30,267 bases of DNA from Syntrophaceae bacterium UBA5744 (lineage in GTDB: Bacteria > Desulfobacterota > Syntrophia > Syntrophales > UBA2192). Numbering within the stretch: the first letter of the stretch is position 1; each line of letters starts with the position of its first letter. The stretch is from contig DIFQ01000107.1 in the NCBI GenBank assembly GCA_002419215.1, positions 39,325 to 69,591 on the forward strand, in the 5' to 3' direction. The position numbers were made by a program, and so were the translations under genes. Below are positions 16,149-24,376 of this stretch, piece after piece. A model generated the notes under the pieces. The model had not been told where the DNA came from and made no database searches. It saw nothing but the letters and a program-made list of their open reading frames with translations.

Positions 16149-16236
16149 ACCGAAATGACGGAACAGACCTTTTGCTTTGCGCTGATGCGGCAATCATGAG
16201 AAAAAGGAATATCAGCAACAAAGAAAGGAGGATGTC

Positions 16237-16761
16237 ATGATGAAAAGATTGGTGGTTTTCATGCTGGCGGGCCTGATCCTGTCCCTCTCGGCGGGTTTCT
16301 GTCTGGCCCAGGATGACGTCGCGAAGCAGGCCTCGTGCAAGTACTGCGGCATGGACCGCAAGACCTTCGCACACAGCCGGATGATGGTGACCTACGAGGA
16401 CGGCTCGTCCATGGGCACCTGCAGCCTCCACTGCACGGCCGTCGAGCTTGCCCTCAACATCGACAAGACGCCCAGATCGATCGAGGTGGGCGACTTCAAG
16501 ACGAAGAAGCTCATCGACGCGGAGAAAGCCTTCTGGGTCATCGGCGGCAGCAAGACCGGCGTCATGACCAAACGGGCCAAGTGGGCTTTCGAGAGCAAGG
16601 CCGATGCCGATGCCTTCATCAAGGAAAACGGAGGGAAGCCCGCCTCCTTCGACGAGGCGATCAAGGCCTCCTACGAGGACATGTACGCCGACACGAAGAT
16701 GATCCGCGACAAGCGCAAGATGATGAAGAAGATGAAGGCGCCCGCGGAGCACAAGCACTGA
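16237..16761 (+). CDS. nosL: NosL-family copper-binding protein 1
   Basis: A 174-residue NosL-family protein. It has a Sec signal (residues 1-25, ending CLA-Q), then the family Cu(I) site C34-K-Y-C37-G-M39, GTCSLHCTAVEL in the middle, and DADAFIKENGGK near the C-terminus. Unlike classical NosL there is no proper lipobox, so it is probably soluble in the periplasm. A Lys/Met-rich tail (KRKMMKKMKAP) ending in HKH adds possible metal ligands. AAAGGAGG lies just before the tandem ATG codons. NosL normally serves the nitrous oxide reductase copper site; no nosZ, nosD, nosF or nosY is in this window, so a different client is likely. Confidence 0.85.
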   Translation: MMKRLVVFMLAGLILSLSAGFCLAQDDVAKQASCKYCGMDRKTFAHSRMMVTYEDGSSMGTCSLHCTAVELALNIDKTPRSIEVGDFKTKKLIDAEKAFWVIGGSKTGVMTKRAKWAFESKADADAFIKENGGKPASFDEAIKASYEDMYADTKMIRDKRKMMKKMKAPAEHKH

Positions 16762-16799
16762 TTGATTTCGAATGATTCGCTGCCCATAGAACATTGTTC

Positions 16800-17000
16800 A
16801 GGCAAATCCCCCTCGATCCCCCCTTTTCAAAGGGGGAAGGAGGATGACTCCCTCCTTTGACAAAGGAGGGTTGGGGAGGATTTTATAAGCATGTTTCCAC
16901 CATCGATAACCCCGGACGAAGACGGGGTCTGATGCACCTAAGACACAGCACTCTCGTTTCCCCTCCCTCGACGGGAGGGGATAAAGGGGAGGGTGAAAAG
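16800..17000. repeat. Composite of intergenic repeats between the two nosL genes
   Basis: In order: a perfect hairpin CCCCCTTT / AAAGGGGG (16819-16836), a perfect hairpin CCCTCCTTT / AAAGGAGGG (16850-16870), dispersed repeat A copy 3 (16894-16931), and family B repeat (about 16964-17000). Nearly the whole 275-bp gap is repeat DNA. It separates the Cus-type genes from the ABC module and may carry a transcription stop. Confidence 0.65.
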
Positions 17001-17036
17001 GGACAAGGGAAGAGAACGATCAGGGAACAGGCCCTT

Positions 17037-17510
17037 ATGAAACGACTTGCAGCGGCAATCCTCATCGCCCTGTTCGCGGTATCCCTGGCGGGCGCCATGG
17101 AGCAGAAGCCCCTCAAGCCCGGGCCCCGGGACAAGTGCCCCGTGTGCGGGATGTTCGTGGCGAAGTACCCCGATTTCATCGCGTCGGTCGCCTTCAAAGA
17201 CGGCGCCGTCTTCTATTTCGACGGCGTAAAGGACTTGATGAAATTCTATTTCCGCCTCGAGCGATACAGCCCCGGACGAAAGCAGGCTGACATCGTCGCG
17301 TTCTGGGTGACGGACTACTACCGCATGAGCCTCATCGACGGCCGCAGGGCGCACTATGTCATCGGCAGCGACGTCTACGGGCCCATGGGGAAGGAGCTGA
17401 TCCCCTTCGAAAAGAAGGCGGAGGCCGAGGAATTTCTCAGGGACCATCGGGGCGAGCGGATCATCCCCTTCGACGCAATCACGCCCGATCTGATCCGGAG
17501 GCTCGATTGA
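17037..17510 (+). CDS. nosL: NosL-family protein 2
   Basis: A 157-residue second NosL-type protein, with a Sec signal (residues 1-20, SLAGA) and the Cu site C34-P-V-C37-G-M39. This is the same spacing from the start as in NosL 1. It continues with VFYFDGVKDLMKFYF, FWVTDYY and YVIGSDVYGPMGKELIPF, which are closer to classical NosL than the other copy. ATG 17037 is chosen because the signal peptide begins there; the frame upstream is repeat DNA. Its stop codon overlaps the next start (TGATG), so it is translationally coupled to the membrane-anchored protein and the ABC genes. This suggests it is the metal-binding partner of that transporter. Confidence 0.85.
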   Translation: MKRLAAAILIALFAVSLAGAMEQKPLKPGPRDKCPVCGMFVAKYPDFIASVAFKDGAVFYFDGVKDLMKFYFRLERYSPGRKQADIVAFWVTDYYRMSLIDGRRAHYVIGSDVYGPMGKELIPFEKKAEAEEFLRDHRGERIIPFDAITPDLIRRLD

Positions 17511-17821
17511 TGCGCCTGCGCAAGTCCAGTGCATTCATTGCCTTCACGGTGATCAACGTCACGGGCCTTGCCCTGCTGTTTGCCCACGGGGCTCTCGAGA
17601 GGCAGAGGCAGGCCCCGGTTCTGAGCGAAAAGAAAATCATGGTAGAGCGCTTCGGGCTGACCGATCTGTGCCTGTTCACCGATGCCCGATACACGAGAAA
17701 CCCCGCTGTGGCCGACCGGAGCACGCCCTTCCAGGACAACCCCCTGTCGCTGGACTACTTCCCGTCCGGGTCGATCCTGCCGCCACCGCCTCACCTGAGA
17801 GCCCATGAACTGGATCGATAA
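17510..17821 (+). CDS. Small membrane-anchored protein of the NosL-ABC module
   Basis: A 103-residue protein with one N-terminal transmembrane segment (about residues 8-26, FIAFTVINVTGLALLFAHG) and a periplasmic part of about 75 residues. The extracytoplasmic part is compact and looks conserved in style (LTDLCLFTDARYTRNP, FQDNPLSLDYFPSGS, ending PPPPH). I recall similar short proteins next to FtsX-type transporters in other anaerobes, but have no family name for it. It has one cysteine, in LCLF. It starts on the previous stop and overlaps the permease gene by 17 nt, so all three are coupled. It could be a periplasmic adaptor for the permease or for NosL. Confidence 0.75.
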   Translation: MRLRKSSAFIAFTVINVTGLALLFAHGALERQRQAPVLSEKKIMVERFGLTDLCLFTDARYTRNPAVADRSTPFQDNPLSLDYFPSGSILPPPPHLRAHELDR

Positions 17822-18938
17822 GCAGAGAAACATCGTCGACTTCGCCCTGTCGTCGCTCCTGCGGCGCTGGAGGAAAAACCTGGCGCTGCTCTGCGTGTAC
17901 ACCTTTGTCGTCTTCATCGTCGCCTCGGTCGTCTTCTTTGCCGAGGCCCTCAAGAGGGATGCCTGCCTCGTCCTCGAGGGGGCCCCCGACGTGGTCGTGC
18001 AGCGCCTCATTGCCGGCAGGCACGACCTCATCTCCAGCGGCCACATGGAGAAGCTCGCCCGCATCACCGGCGTATCCGACGTGAAAGGGCGCCTGTGGGC
18101 CTACTACTTCGAGCCGTCGGTGGGGGCCAACTATACCATGGTCGTCACCGAGGAAGCCGCCGGACGTCCGGGAACGGTGGCCATCGGCGCCGGCGTCTCC
18201 CGGACGCTGCTGGCCGGGCAGGGGGATCTCATCGCCTTCAGGGGCCACGACGGCGCCTACGTGAGCCTCGAGGTCGCACGGGTGTTCCCGTCTTCGTCGG
18301 AACTCGTGTCGGCGGATCTCGTCGAGATCTCCGAGGAGGACTTCCGGGCTCTCTTCGGCCTGCCGGAGGGGATCTACACCGATCTGACGCTCCGGGTGAG
18401 AAACCCGAAAGAGACCGTCGTCGTGGCCGACAAGATCCGGCGCCTGCTGCCCGACACGCGGCCGATCCTGCGCGAGGAGATCCTCCGGACCTACGAGGCC
18501 CTCTTCGACTGGAGAGGCGGGATTGTCCTGGCCATCTTTGCCGGCGCCGCGCTGGCCTTCATCATCTTCGCATGGGACAAGGCCACGAGCCTGACCCTCG
18601 AGGAGCGGCGCGAGATCGGCATCCTGAAGGCCGTGGGCTGGGAGACCTCAGAGGTCATTGTGATGAAGTCCTGGGAAGGGATCGTCATCTCGCTCACGGC
18701 GTTTCTGCTGGGCCTTGTCCTGGCCTATGTGCACGTGTTCTTCACCTCGGGGACCCTCTTCGAGCCCGTGCTCAAGGGGTGGGCCGTTCTCTATCCCCGC
18801 TTCCAGCCCGTGCCCTTCATCGACCCGTACCAGGTCGCCACGCTCTTCTTCCTGACCGTGGTGCCCTACACGGTGGCCACCGTGATCCCCTCCTGGGGGG
18901 CGGCGACCATTGACCCCGACACCATCATGAGGCAATAG
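17805..18938 (+). CDS. FtsX/MacB-type ABC transporter permease
   Basis: A 377-residue four-helix permease of the FtsX family. One transmembrane helix sits near residues 26-47 (LALLCVYTFVVFIVASVVFF), then a periplasmic domain of about 190 residues, then three helices in the C-terminal third (GGIVLAIFAGAALAFIIF, IVISLTAFLLGLVLAYV, VATLFFLTVVPYTVATVI). The LEERREIGILKAVGWETSEV loop after the second helix is the typical cytoplasmic coupling element. Permeases of this fold usually work by mechanotransmission on periplasmic or outer-membrane partners rather than by classical substrate import. The gene overlaps its neighbour upstream and precedes the ATPase by 14 bp. One polypeptide would act as a homodimer. 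Confidence 0.88.
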   Translation: MNWIDKQRNIVDFALSSLLRRWRKNLALLCVYTFVVFIVASVVFFAEALKRDACLVLEGAPDVVVQRLIAGRHDLISSGHMEKLARITGVSDVKGRLWAYYFEPSVGANYTMVVTEEAAGRPGTVAIGAGVSRTLLAGQGDLIAFRGHDGAYVSLEVARVFPSSSELVSADLVEISEEDFRALFGLPEGIYTDLTLRVRNPKETVVVADKIRRLLPDTRPILREEILRTYEALFDWRGGIVLAIFAGAALAFIIFAWDKATSLTLEERREIGILKAVGWETSEVIVMKSWEGIVISLTAFLLGLVLAYVHVFFTSGTLFEPVLKGWAVLYPRFQPVPFIDPYQVATLFFLTVVPYTVATVIPSWGAATIDPDTIMRQ

Positions 18939-18952
18939 GGAGCGAGCGGTCC

Positions 18953-19641
<689 letters not shown>

Positions 19642-19645
<4 letters not shown>

Positions 19646-20646
19646 TCGTCAGCCCGGCCGTCATCGCCCTGATGCTCGGATCGGCGGCTGTCGGCCTGCT
19701 GGCCCTCTACGCCTCCGCCTGGGGTGTGCGGATTCTCCGGCACTGGGACCTCCGCAGCGGAAGCGAATCGCAGCTTCAGCTCGAGAAGCGGACCTACCTC
19801 GTTTCGACGCTCATGGCCTGGGCATTCGCGTTCCAGGTCGGCTCGCTGTTCCTGTTCATCTTTACCGCCGAGGATCTCCACCGTCTCTTTGTCGGCGCCA
19901 TGTGCGCCGCGGGGACCCTCAACGTCAACGAGTTCGGCTACCCCACGATCCTGCTGAAGGTCGGCAACGCCCTTCTGGCGGGGATCTGGCTGATCGTGAA
20001 TTACACAGACAACCGGGCCAGCGATTACCCGCTGATCCGGAAGAAATACGCCTTTCTCCTGGTCATCACGCCGCTGCTGCTCGCCGAGGCGGTCCTCCAG
20101 GGGGCCTATTTTGCAGGCCTGAAGGCAAACGTCATCACGTCGTGCTGCGGAAGCCTCTTCGGCGCCGAGGCGCAGGGGCCCGTCTCGTCGCTCGTCGGCC
20201 TGCCCGCAGGACCGATGCGGGCGGCCCTGATCGCAAGCCTGTCGATCACGTTCGCCTCGGGGCTCCTGTTCCGTTCGGGGCGGGTCCGGGCGGGGGGGCT
20301 TTTCTCTGTTTCGAGCCTGGCCGCATTTTTCATTTCCATCGCCGCCCTGGTGTCCTACATTTCCCCCTACATCTACGAGCTTCCGACCCATCACTGCCCC
20401 TTCTGTATCTTGCAGAGGGAATACTCGTACATCGGGTACTTCTTCTATGCATCGCTGCTGGGAGGGGCAATCCCCGGGGCGGCCGTGGGCGTCCTCCTGC
20501 CCTTTCGGGGCATCGGGTGCCTTCAGGGGGTCCTGCCGCCGGTCCTCAGGCGGCTCACCTTCGCGTCGCTTTTCCTCTATTTTCTCTTCTCTCTGCTCGT
20601 GGTCTACAGCATCTCCTTTTCCGCTCTCATCGTGGAGATGGACTGA
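19642..20646 (+). CDS. Polytopic membrane protein with DsbB-like CxxCxxQR motif
   Basis: A 334-residue inner-membrane protein with about eight hydrophobic helices. Conserved-looking cysteines are Cys88 (GAMCAAGTLN), Cys168-Cys169 (TSCCGSLFG) and Cys252/Cys255 in HHCPFCILQRE. The last motif matches the quinone-reactive CxxCxxQR motif of DsbB-family oxidoreductases (PCxLCxxQR) at the start of a helix. DsbB itself has only four helices and about 170 residues, so this is a larger, different protein. ATG 19642 overlaps the ATPase stop by 4 nt. I infer thiol oxidation or reduction linked to the NosL/ABC module, perhaps keeping CxxC copper ligands reduced or loading them. A copper-sensing or transport role is an alternative. 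Confidence 0.75.
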
Positions 20647-20710
20647 TCCGCAGACGTTTTCTGTTGCGCGGAGGGAGTGAAAGGGATCGGGGAGGGTCCA
20701 GCGCGGCCCC

Positions 20711-21016
20711 CTACTTGCCTTTCTGCTCCACCGGCCTGGATGTGTGCTTCTTCCAGGCATCGCTGTGCGCTTTATATTCGGGCCAGGTTTGAATCGCCAT
20801 GACGACGGCGATGAAAAGACCGATTCCTGCGATGACCCGTTTCTTCCGGGACGGCGCCGCGAGCAGGACTACGGCAGAAACAAGCCCCGCAAGCGCGAGA
20901 GAAAGAAGCCTTCCGTCGGGCGAGAGAATGATGAGGCCCGGCACGAGGAACAGGGCGGCCAGCACGAGCAGGGTCGTCGAGGAGGAGTCTTTCAGCTTCA
21001 GTTTCGTTTTCATCAT
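20711..21016 (-). CDS. Small membrane protein of unknown function
   Basis: A 101-residue protein with about three hydrophobic helices (TLLVLAALFLVPGLIIL, LLSLALAGLVSAVVLLAA, VIAGIGLFIAVVMAIQ) and a basic C-terminal tail. AAGGAG lies at good spacing before the tandem ATG codons on the minus strand. It converges with the DsbB-like gene, with 64 bp between the stops. No family is recognised. Confidence 0.65.
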   Translation of the reverse strand: MMKTKLKLKDSSSTTLLVLAALFLVPGLIILSPDGRLLSLALAGLVSAVVLLAAPSRKKRVIAGIGLFIAVVMAIQTWPEYKAHSDAWKKHTSRPVEQKGK

Positions 21017-21294
21017 GTGCGGCGCTCCTTGGTACGGGAAGGATTCCCATGGAGATCCGTCAAAAACCTCCCCAGCCCTCCTCTGGCAGCTTCGCTGCAG
21101 GAATTGGTTGATTGGGTAATTAGTTGATTGGGGAGGAACAGACGGTCCGCTAGAGCGAGTCCTTTCTCCCTTATCAACTAGTCACGAATCACCGGTTACT
21201 GCTGCGTAGCAGCTCACTGGGGGATAGAGGGAGTTGAGCTGCTTCTCCAAGGGCTTCTGTCTGCAAAATCCGTTCTTTCCTGCTGCGGGACAGT
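21017..21294. other. Intergenic stretch with short hairpins
   Basis: No gene is visible. It holds the small hairpin GCAGC-TTC-GCTGC (about 21087-21099), the sequence GAATTGGTTGATTG (21101-21114), which also occurs at 10558-10571, and a second hairpin CTGCT-GCGT-AGCAG near 21200. The material resembles the repeat debris in other gaps of this window. Confidence 0.45.
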
Positions 21295-21325
21295 AAAAAA
21301 GGCGGCGCCCGATGCCGGCGCCGCC
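21295..21325 (-). terminator. Intrinsic terminator (minus strand)
   Basis: A perfect 9-bp stem, GGCGGCGCC (21301-21309) with GGCGCCGCC (21317-21325), is followed on the minus strand by six T (A at 21295-21300). It lies 47 bp after the stop of the DUF1523-like gene on that strand. Confidence 0.85.
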
Positions 21326-21371
21326 TGCGTGTTCGATATGCAACTTGACGATTGTGCCGTGGAAAATCGTC

Positions 21372-21710
21372 CTACTTTACCTCCTCGATCTTCACCACGT
21401 TCTCGTACATGGAGAGGATCGGGATCCGCCAGCCGTACTTCCAGATCTTGACCTGCTTGCCCTTGAGACGGACAGCCTCGTTCTGGATGGTCCCCGAGTC
21501 GAACTTGAACCGGTACTTCGCATCGGAATTGACCAGGGGATTGTATTCGGTTGCGATCATGAATTTCCCGTCGACCATGTTCATCTGCGCATCGTTGATC
21601 CGCGTCACGACCGTGTCCGAAACGAAGTAGCTGTACAGCGGCACCAGGATGCAGATCAGAATCGTTGCCACGATACCCTTGAACTTGGCGCTCTTTAGAA
21701 ACTCCATCAT
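21372..21710 (-). CDS. DUF1523-like membrane-anchored protein
   Basis: A 112-residue protein with an N-terminal transmembrane helix (about residues 11-30, GIVATILICILVPLYSYFV) and a periplasmic beta-rich domain (VVTRINDAQMNMVDGKFMI, KYRFKFDSGTI). The ending YGWRIPILSMYENVVKI is what I recall as the hallmark of DUF1523 proteins. The function of that family is unknown. The ribosome site is GGGGAAAG before the ATG pair. It is a single gene with its own terminator. Annotation as DUF1523 is from memory of the family pattern and should be tested. Confidence 0.65.
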   Translation of the reverse strand: MMEFLKSAKFKGIVATILICILVPLYSYFVSDTVVTRINDAQMNMVDGKFMIATEYNPLVNSDAKYRFKFDSGTIQNEAVRLKGKQVKIWKYGWRIPILSMYENVVKIEEVK

Positions 21711-21767
21711 AGCTTTCCCCTCTTATCTTGCCTGATGCCATGAGTTCGTCTCAGACATCAAGGCCGC

Positions 21768-21847
21768 GAAGATCGGAAGAGCAGAAGCGAGGAAGAGCGG
21801 CCAAGAAAAGAAATGAACCGAACATCCACTCCGATCTTCCGCTCTTC
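21768..21847. repeat. Interrupted inverted repeat
   Basis: GAAGATCGGA (21768-21777) is complementary to TCCGATCTTC (21830-21839), and GAAGAGCGG (21792-21800) to CCGCTCTTC (21839-21847). The arms cannot pair as one nested stem, so it is more likely a repeat mosaic than a single hairpin. It lies between the cyclophilin and DUF1523-like genes. Confidence 0.4.
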
Positions 21848-21923
21848 ATAACTTCCTAACTTCACAATCCTATGCTGTGGGCCGTGCACTTCGGCATTAC
21901 TGAACAGTCCATATTCGGAAACG

Positions 21924-22409
21924 TTACACCTCCACGACGGACAGCTTCACCATCTTGTCGCCCTGCCGGATCGCGTTGACCACGTCCATTCCTTCGACCA
22001 CCTTCCCGAACACCGTGTGCTTGCCGTCCAGGTGCGGCTGGGGCGAGTGGGTGATGAAGAACTGGCTGCCGTTGGTGTTGGGTCCCGCGTTGGCCATGGA
22101 GATGAATCCCGTGCCGTGCTTCAGGGGATTGCCCTTGCATTCATCCTCGAACTGGTAGCCGGGTCCGCCGCGACCCGTGCCCGTGGGATCACCGCCCTGG
22201 ATGACGAAATCGTCGATCACCCGGTGGAACACGACGCCGTCGTAAAAGCCTTCCTTGGACAGGAAGACGAAGTTGTTTACCGTCTTGGGGGCATGCTGGG
22301 GATAGAGCTCGAGGACAACATTCCCCTTCGTGGTCTCGATCGTCAGCCGGTAGTTCTTCGCCGCGTCGATCTGCATCGCAGGCGGGGTCCGCCACTGCTT
22401 GTTCGCCAT
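21924..22409 (-). CDS. Cyclophilin-type peptidyl-prolyl cis-trans isomerase
   Basis: A 161-residue single-domain cyclophilin without a signal peptide, so cytoplasmic. Active-site segments are intact: VVFHRVIDDFVIQGGDPTGTG, then GFISMANAGPNTNGSQFFI, then LDGKHTVFGKVVEGMDVV. ATG 22409 has GGAAAGGAGA upstream at good spacing; the longer open frame is not needed. A sigma70-like promoter lies about 57 bp upstream. It is divergent from the MFS transporter gene. General protein-folding role. Confidence 0.92.
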   Translation of the reverse strand: MANKQWRTPPAMQIDAAKNYRLTIETTKGNVVLELYPQHAPKTVNNFVFLSKEGFYDGVVFHRVIDDFVIQGGDPTGTGRGGPGYQFEDECKGNPLKHGTGFISMANAGPNTNGSQFFITHSPQPHLDGKHTVFGKVVEGMDVVNAIRQGDKMVKLSVVEV

Positions 22410-22465
22410 GGTTCGCTTCTCCTTTCCGGTTCCCGCTTCGGCCGCGGCCCGCGGGTTCAACATTC

Positions 22466-22493
22466 ATTATTGCTAGCAGAGGCGGGCGGTCAA
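22466..22493 (-). promoter_or_regulatory. Sigma70-like promoter for the cyclophilin gene
   Basis: On the minus strand, TTGACC (22493-22488) and AATAAT (22471-22466) are separated by 16 bp, each one mismatch from consensus. The -10 box is 57 bp before the cyclophilin start codon. The divergent MFS gene shares this 105-bp gap. Confidence 0.45.
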
Positions 22494-22514
22494 GTCAAGC
22501 CGGTCCCGCCGGGC

Positions 22515-23708
22515 ATGGGCTCCGAAAAAAAAGTTGCAGGGGAGGCCAAACGGGGGCATAACCTCCCGATGCTCCTGCGCGACACAGCTTTTGTCCTCAT
22601 CACGACGGTGGCCGTCTACGCGGCGATCTACGCGCCTCAGCCCATCCTGCCGCTTCTGGCAGGGGAGTTCGGCCTGACGACCTCCGGCGGGGCCCTGCTC
22701 ATGACGGCGGTGCTCCTGCCCCTGAGCTTTGCCCCCCTGTTCTACGGCCTCCTTCTGGAGTCGCAGCCCGCCAAGCGGATGCTGCTCGTCACGATCGGGA
22801 TCCTTGCGCTGCTGCAGGCCGCCTTCGGGGCCGCCGAGTCCTACGGCCTGCTTCTTGCGGCACGGCTCTTCCAGGGAGCCTGCGTGCCGGCGATCCTGGC
22901 TGCCATCACCTCGTATCTGGCCTACACGGTGGACCGGGAGCACATCCAGCGGGCGATGACCTACTTCGTGGCGGCCAACATCCTGGGCGGGTTCTCGGGG
23001 CGGGTGCTCTCGGGCTGGGTCGCAACGAATGCCGGGTGGCGCTACACCTTCTTTCTGATCGCCCTGGCATTAGCCGGCTGCTTTGCGGCCGTGACGCGGA
23101 TGAAGGCCGACTCGCGCCTGTCCATGTCTTCCGTCCGCCTCTCGGCCGTCATGCCGATCCTTCGAAACGGCGACATTTCGAGGCTCTATGCCGTGGCCTT
23201 CACGATCTTCTTTGCCTTCATGGCCCTGCTCACGTTCCTTCCCTTCCGGCTCAAGGAGATCGACCCCTCCTACACGGCCTTCGTCATCTCCATGATGTAT
23301 TCGGGTTTTCTGATGGGGATCGCGGTTTCGGCCTCGGCGACGACGATCATCCGGCTCGCGGGGGGCGAAAAGCGGGCAATGACGATCGGGCTTGCGCTCT
23401 TTGGCGTCTCCATGCTTCTCATCAACGTGCCGAGCGGCGCGGGGATCTTCGCCATCATGTTCGTCATGTGCGGGGGGATGTTCTTCGTCCATGCCGTGGC
23501 CCTGGGGACGATGAACAAGCTCGCCACGGAGAACCGGGCCGTTGCAAACGGCCTCTACATCTCCATCTACTACACGGGGGCGGCGCTGGGCTCGTACCTG
23601 CCCGGCCTGATCTACCAGGGCGCCGGCTGGGCGGCCTTCACCCTCACCCTCACGGCGGCCATCGCCGGCGCCGTCGCGATCACCCGGGGCCTGAAGATTT
23701 CAGGCTGA
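22515..23708 (+). CDS. MFS transporter, YnfM/AraJ-like drug-efflux type
   Basis: A 397-residue major facilitator protein with twelve predicted helices, starting near LLRDTAFVLITTVAVYAAIYAPQ. The motif PQPILPLLAGEFGL is typical of the YnfM/Bcr-CflA-like exporters, as is GACVPAILAAITSYLAYTVDREHIQRAM, which covers the fourth helix and the following loop. The ATG at 22515 is preferred over ATG 22569 for a full-length N-terminus, though neither has a strong ribosome site. Proton-driven export of a small molecule is expected; the substrate is unknown. Nothing in the neighbourhood explains its cargo. Confidence 0.85.
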   Translation: MGSEKKVAGEAKRGHNLPMLLRDTAFVLITTVAVYAAIYAPQPILPLLAGEFGLTTSGGALLMTAVLLPLSFAPLFYGLLLESQPAKRMLLVTIGILALLQAAFGAAESYGLLLAARLFQGACVPAILAAITSYLAYTVDREHIQRAMTYFVAANILGGFSGRVLSGWVATNAGWRYTFFLIALALAGCFAAVTRMKADSRLSMSSVRLSAVMPILRNGDISRLYAVAFTIFFAFMALLTFLPFRLKEIDPSYTAFVISMMYSGFLMGIAVSASATTIIRLAGGEKRAMTIGLALFGVSMLLINVPSGAGIFAIMFVMCGGMFFVHAVALGTMNKLATENRAVANGLYISIYYTGAALGSYLPGLIYQGAGWAAFTLTLTAAIAGAVAITRGLKISG

Positions 23709-23717
23709 CATGGGGCT

Positions 23718-24041
23718 TCATCGACCCGGAGCGACCGCAGTCCGGTTCAGGTTTTTGCCCTGTGCGGACTTGGCGGTTGACGGGGCATTGCCCTTTGAGG
23801 GAGCCACCTGGACCGCCCTGGCGTCCCTGAGTTGCTTCTCCCGTTCCTTTTCCTGCCGTTTTCTGTCCTCCGACATCTTCAACAGCATATCCTTCTGCGT
23901 CCGGCCCTGTTGCGGCTGGCCGGTGCGCACATTCGGCGCAATCGGTGCGACGGGAGGCGTCGGCTTTACGACAGGGGCCGGCTTGACAGCCTGCAGGGAC
24001 TGCTTGCCGGGCTGTGCCCGGGGTTGCGGCTGAGCGGCGCA
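23718..24041 (-). pseudogene. Proline-rich, coiled-coil protein remnant
   Basis: The minus-strand frame from 24041 to the stop at 23718 reads like real protein: a Pro/Gln-rich linker (AVKPAPVVKPTPPVAPIAP), then a highly charged helix (MSEDRKRQEKEREKQLRDA), then a Ser/Ala/Lys-rich end. It has no ATG and no signal peptide. The only start is GTG at 23930, without a ribosome site, and a stop immediately precedes the open region. The composition suits the C-terminal part of an exported or TonB-like linker protein that has lost its 5' end. It converges with the MFS gene. Confidence 0.35.
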
Positions 24042-24220
24042 TCAACTCCCGGCATTTTAGAGGCCAGCGGGCGTCTGCCCTGGGCGTGTTCCGGTTGGTG
24101 GAACGAAACGGCCCCGCATGACGGGTGATGGGAGAGCCGCAACCCGGATCGGTGATCCCGGTCAAAAAATTGCATGGTTTCCTGCCGGAAGAAGTCCCGA
24201 TGAAGGGGTCGTGCTGACGC

Positions 24221-24343
24221 ATGGCGGATCAAAACGAAGGAATCGCGCTCGTGACCAGCTCCGATGTCTTCGGCCGCTATGTCTGCGAGGTAAGCCACGA
24301 CGGCAAAAACGTGACGGGCGCGGCGCTGCGATTTCTGGATTGA
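24221..24343 (+). CDS. Possible 40-residue small protein
   Basis: ATG 24221 to TGA 24341-24343 encodes 40 residues (MADQNEGIALVTSSDVFGRY and 20 more). It has balanced composition and a two-strand amphipathic pattern (FGRYVCEVSHDGKNV) not expected from random GC-rich DNA. A weak AAGGGG lies 12 bases upstream. It may be a free-standing small protein or the end of a broken gene. The 668-bp gap 23709-24376 otherwise holds only the remnant on the other strand. It could be chance. Confidence 0.25.
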   Translation: MADQNEGIALVTSSDVFGRYVCEVSHDGKNVTGAALRFLD

Positions 24344-24376
24344 GATCGGAAAAAATTGAAATGAAAGAGGCATGAC

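Noticed and set aside
21770..21782. AGATCGGAAGAGC, identical to the core of a common sequencing adapter
   Set aside because: The bases after it do not continue as adapter, and a related inverted segment (TCCGATCTTCCGCTCTTC) lies 60 bp away, so it looks like a natural local repeat. Read coverage at this place would settle it.
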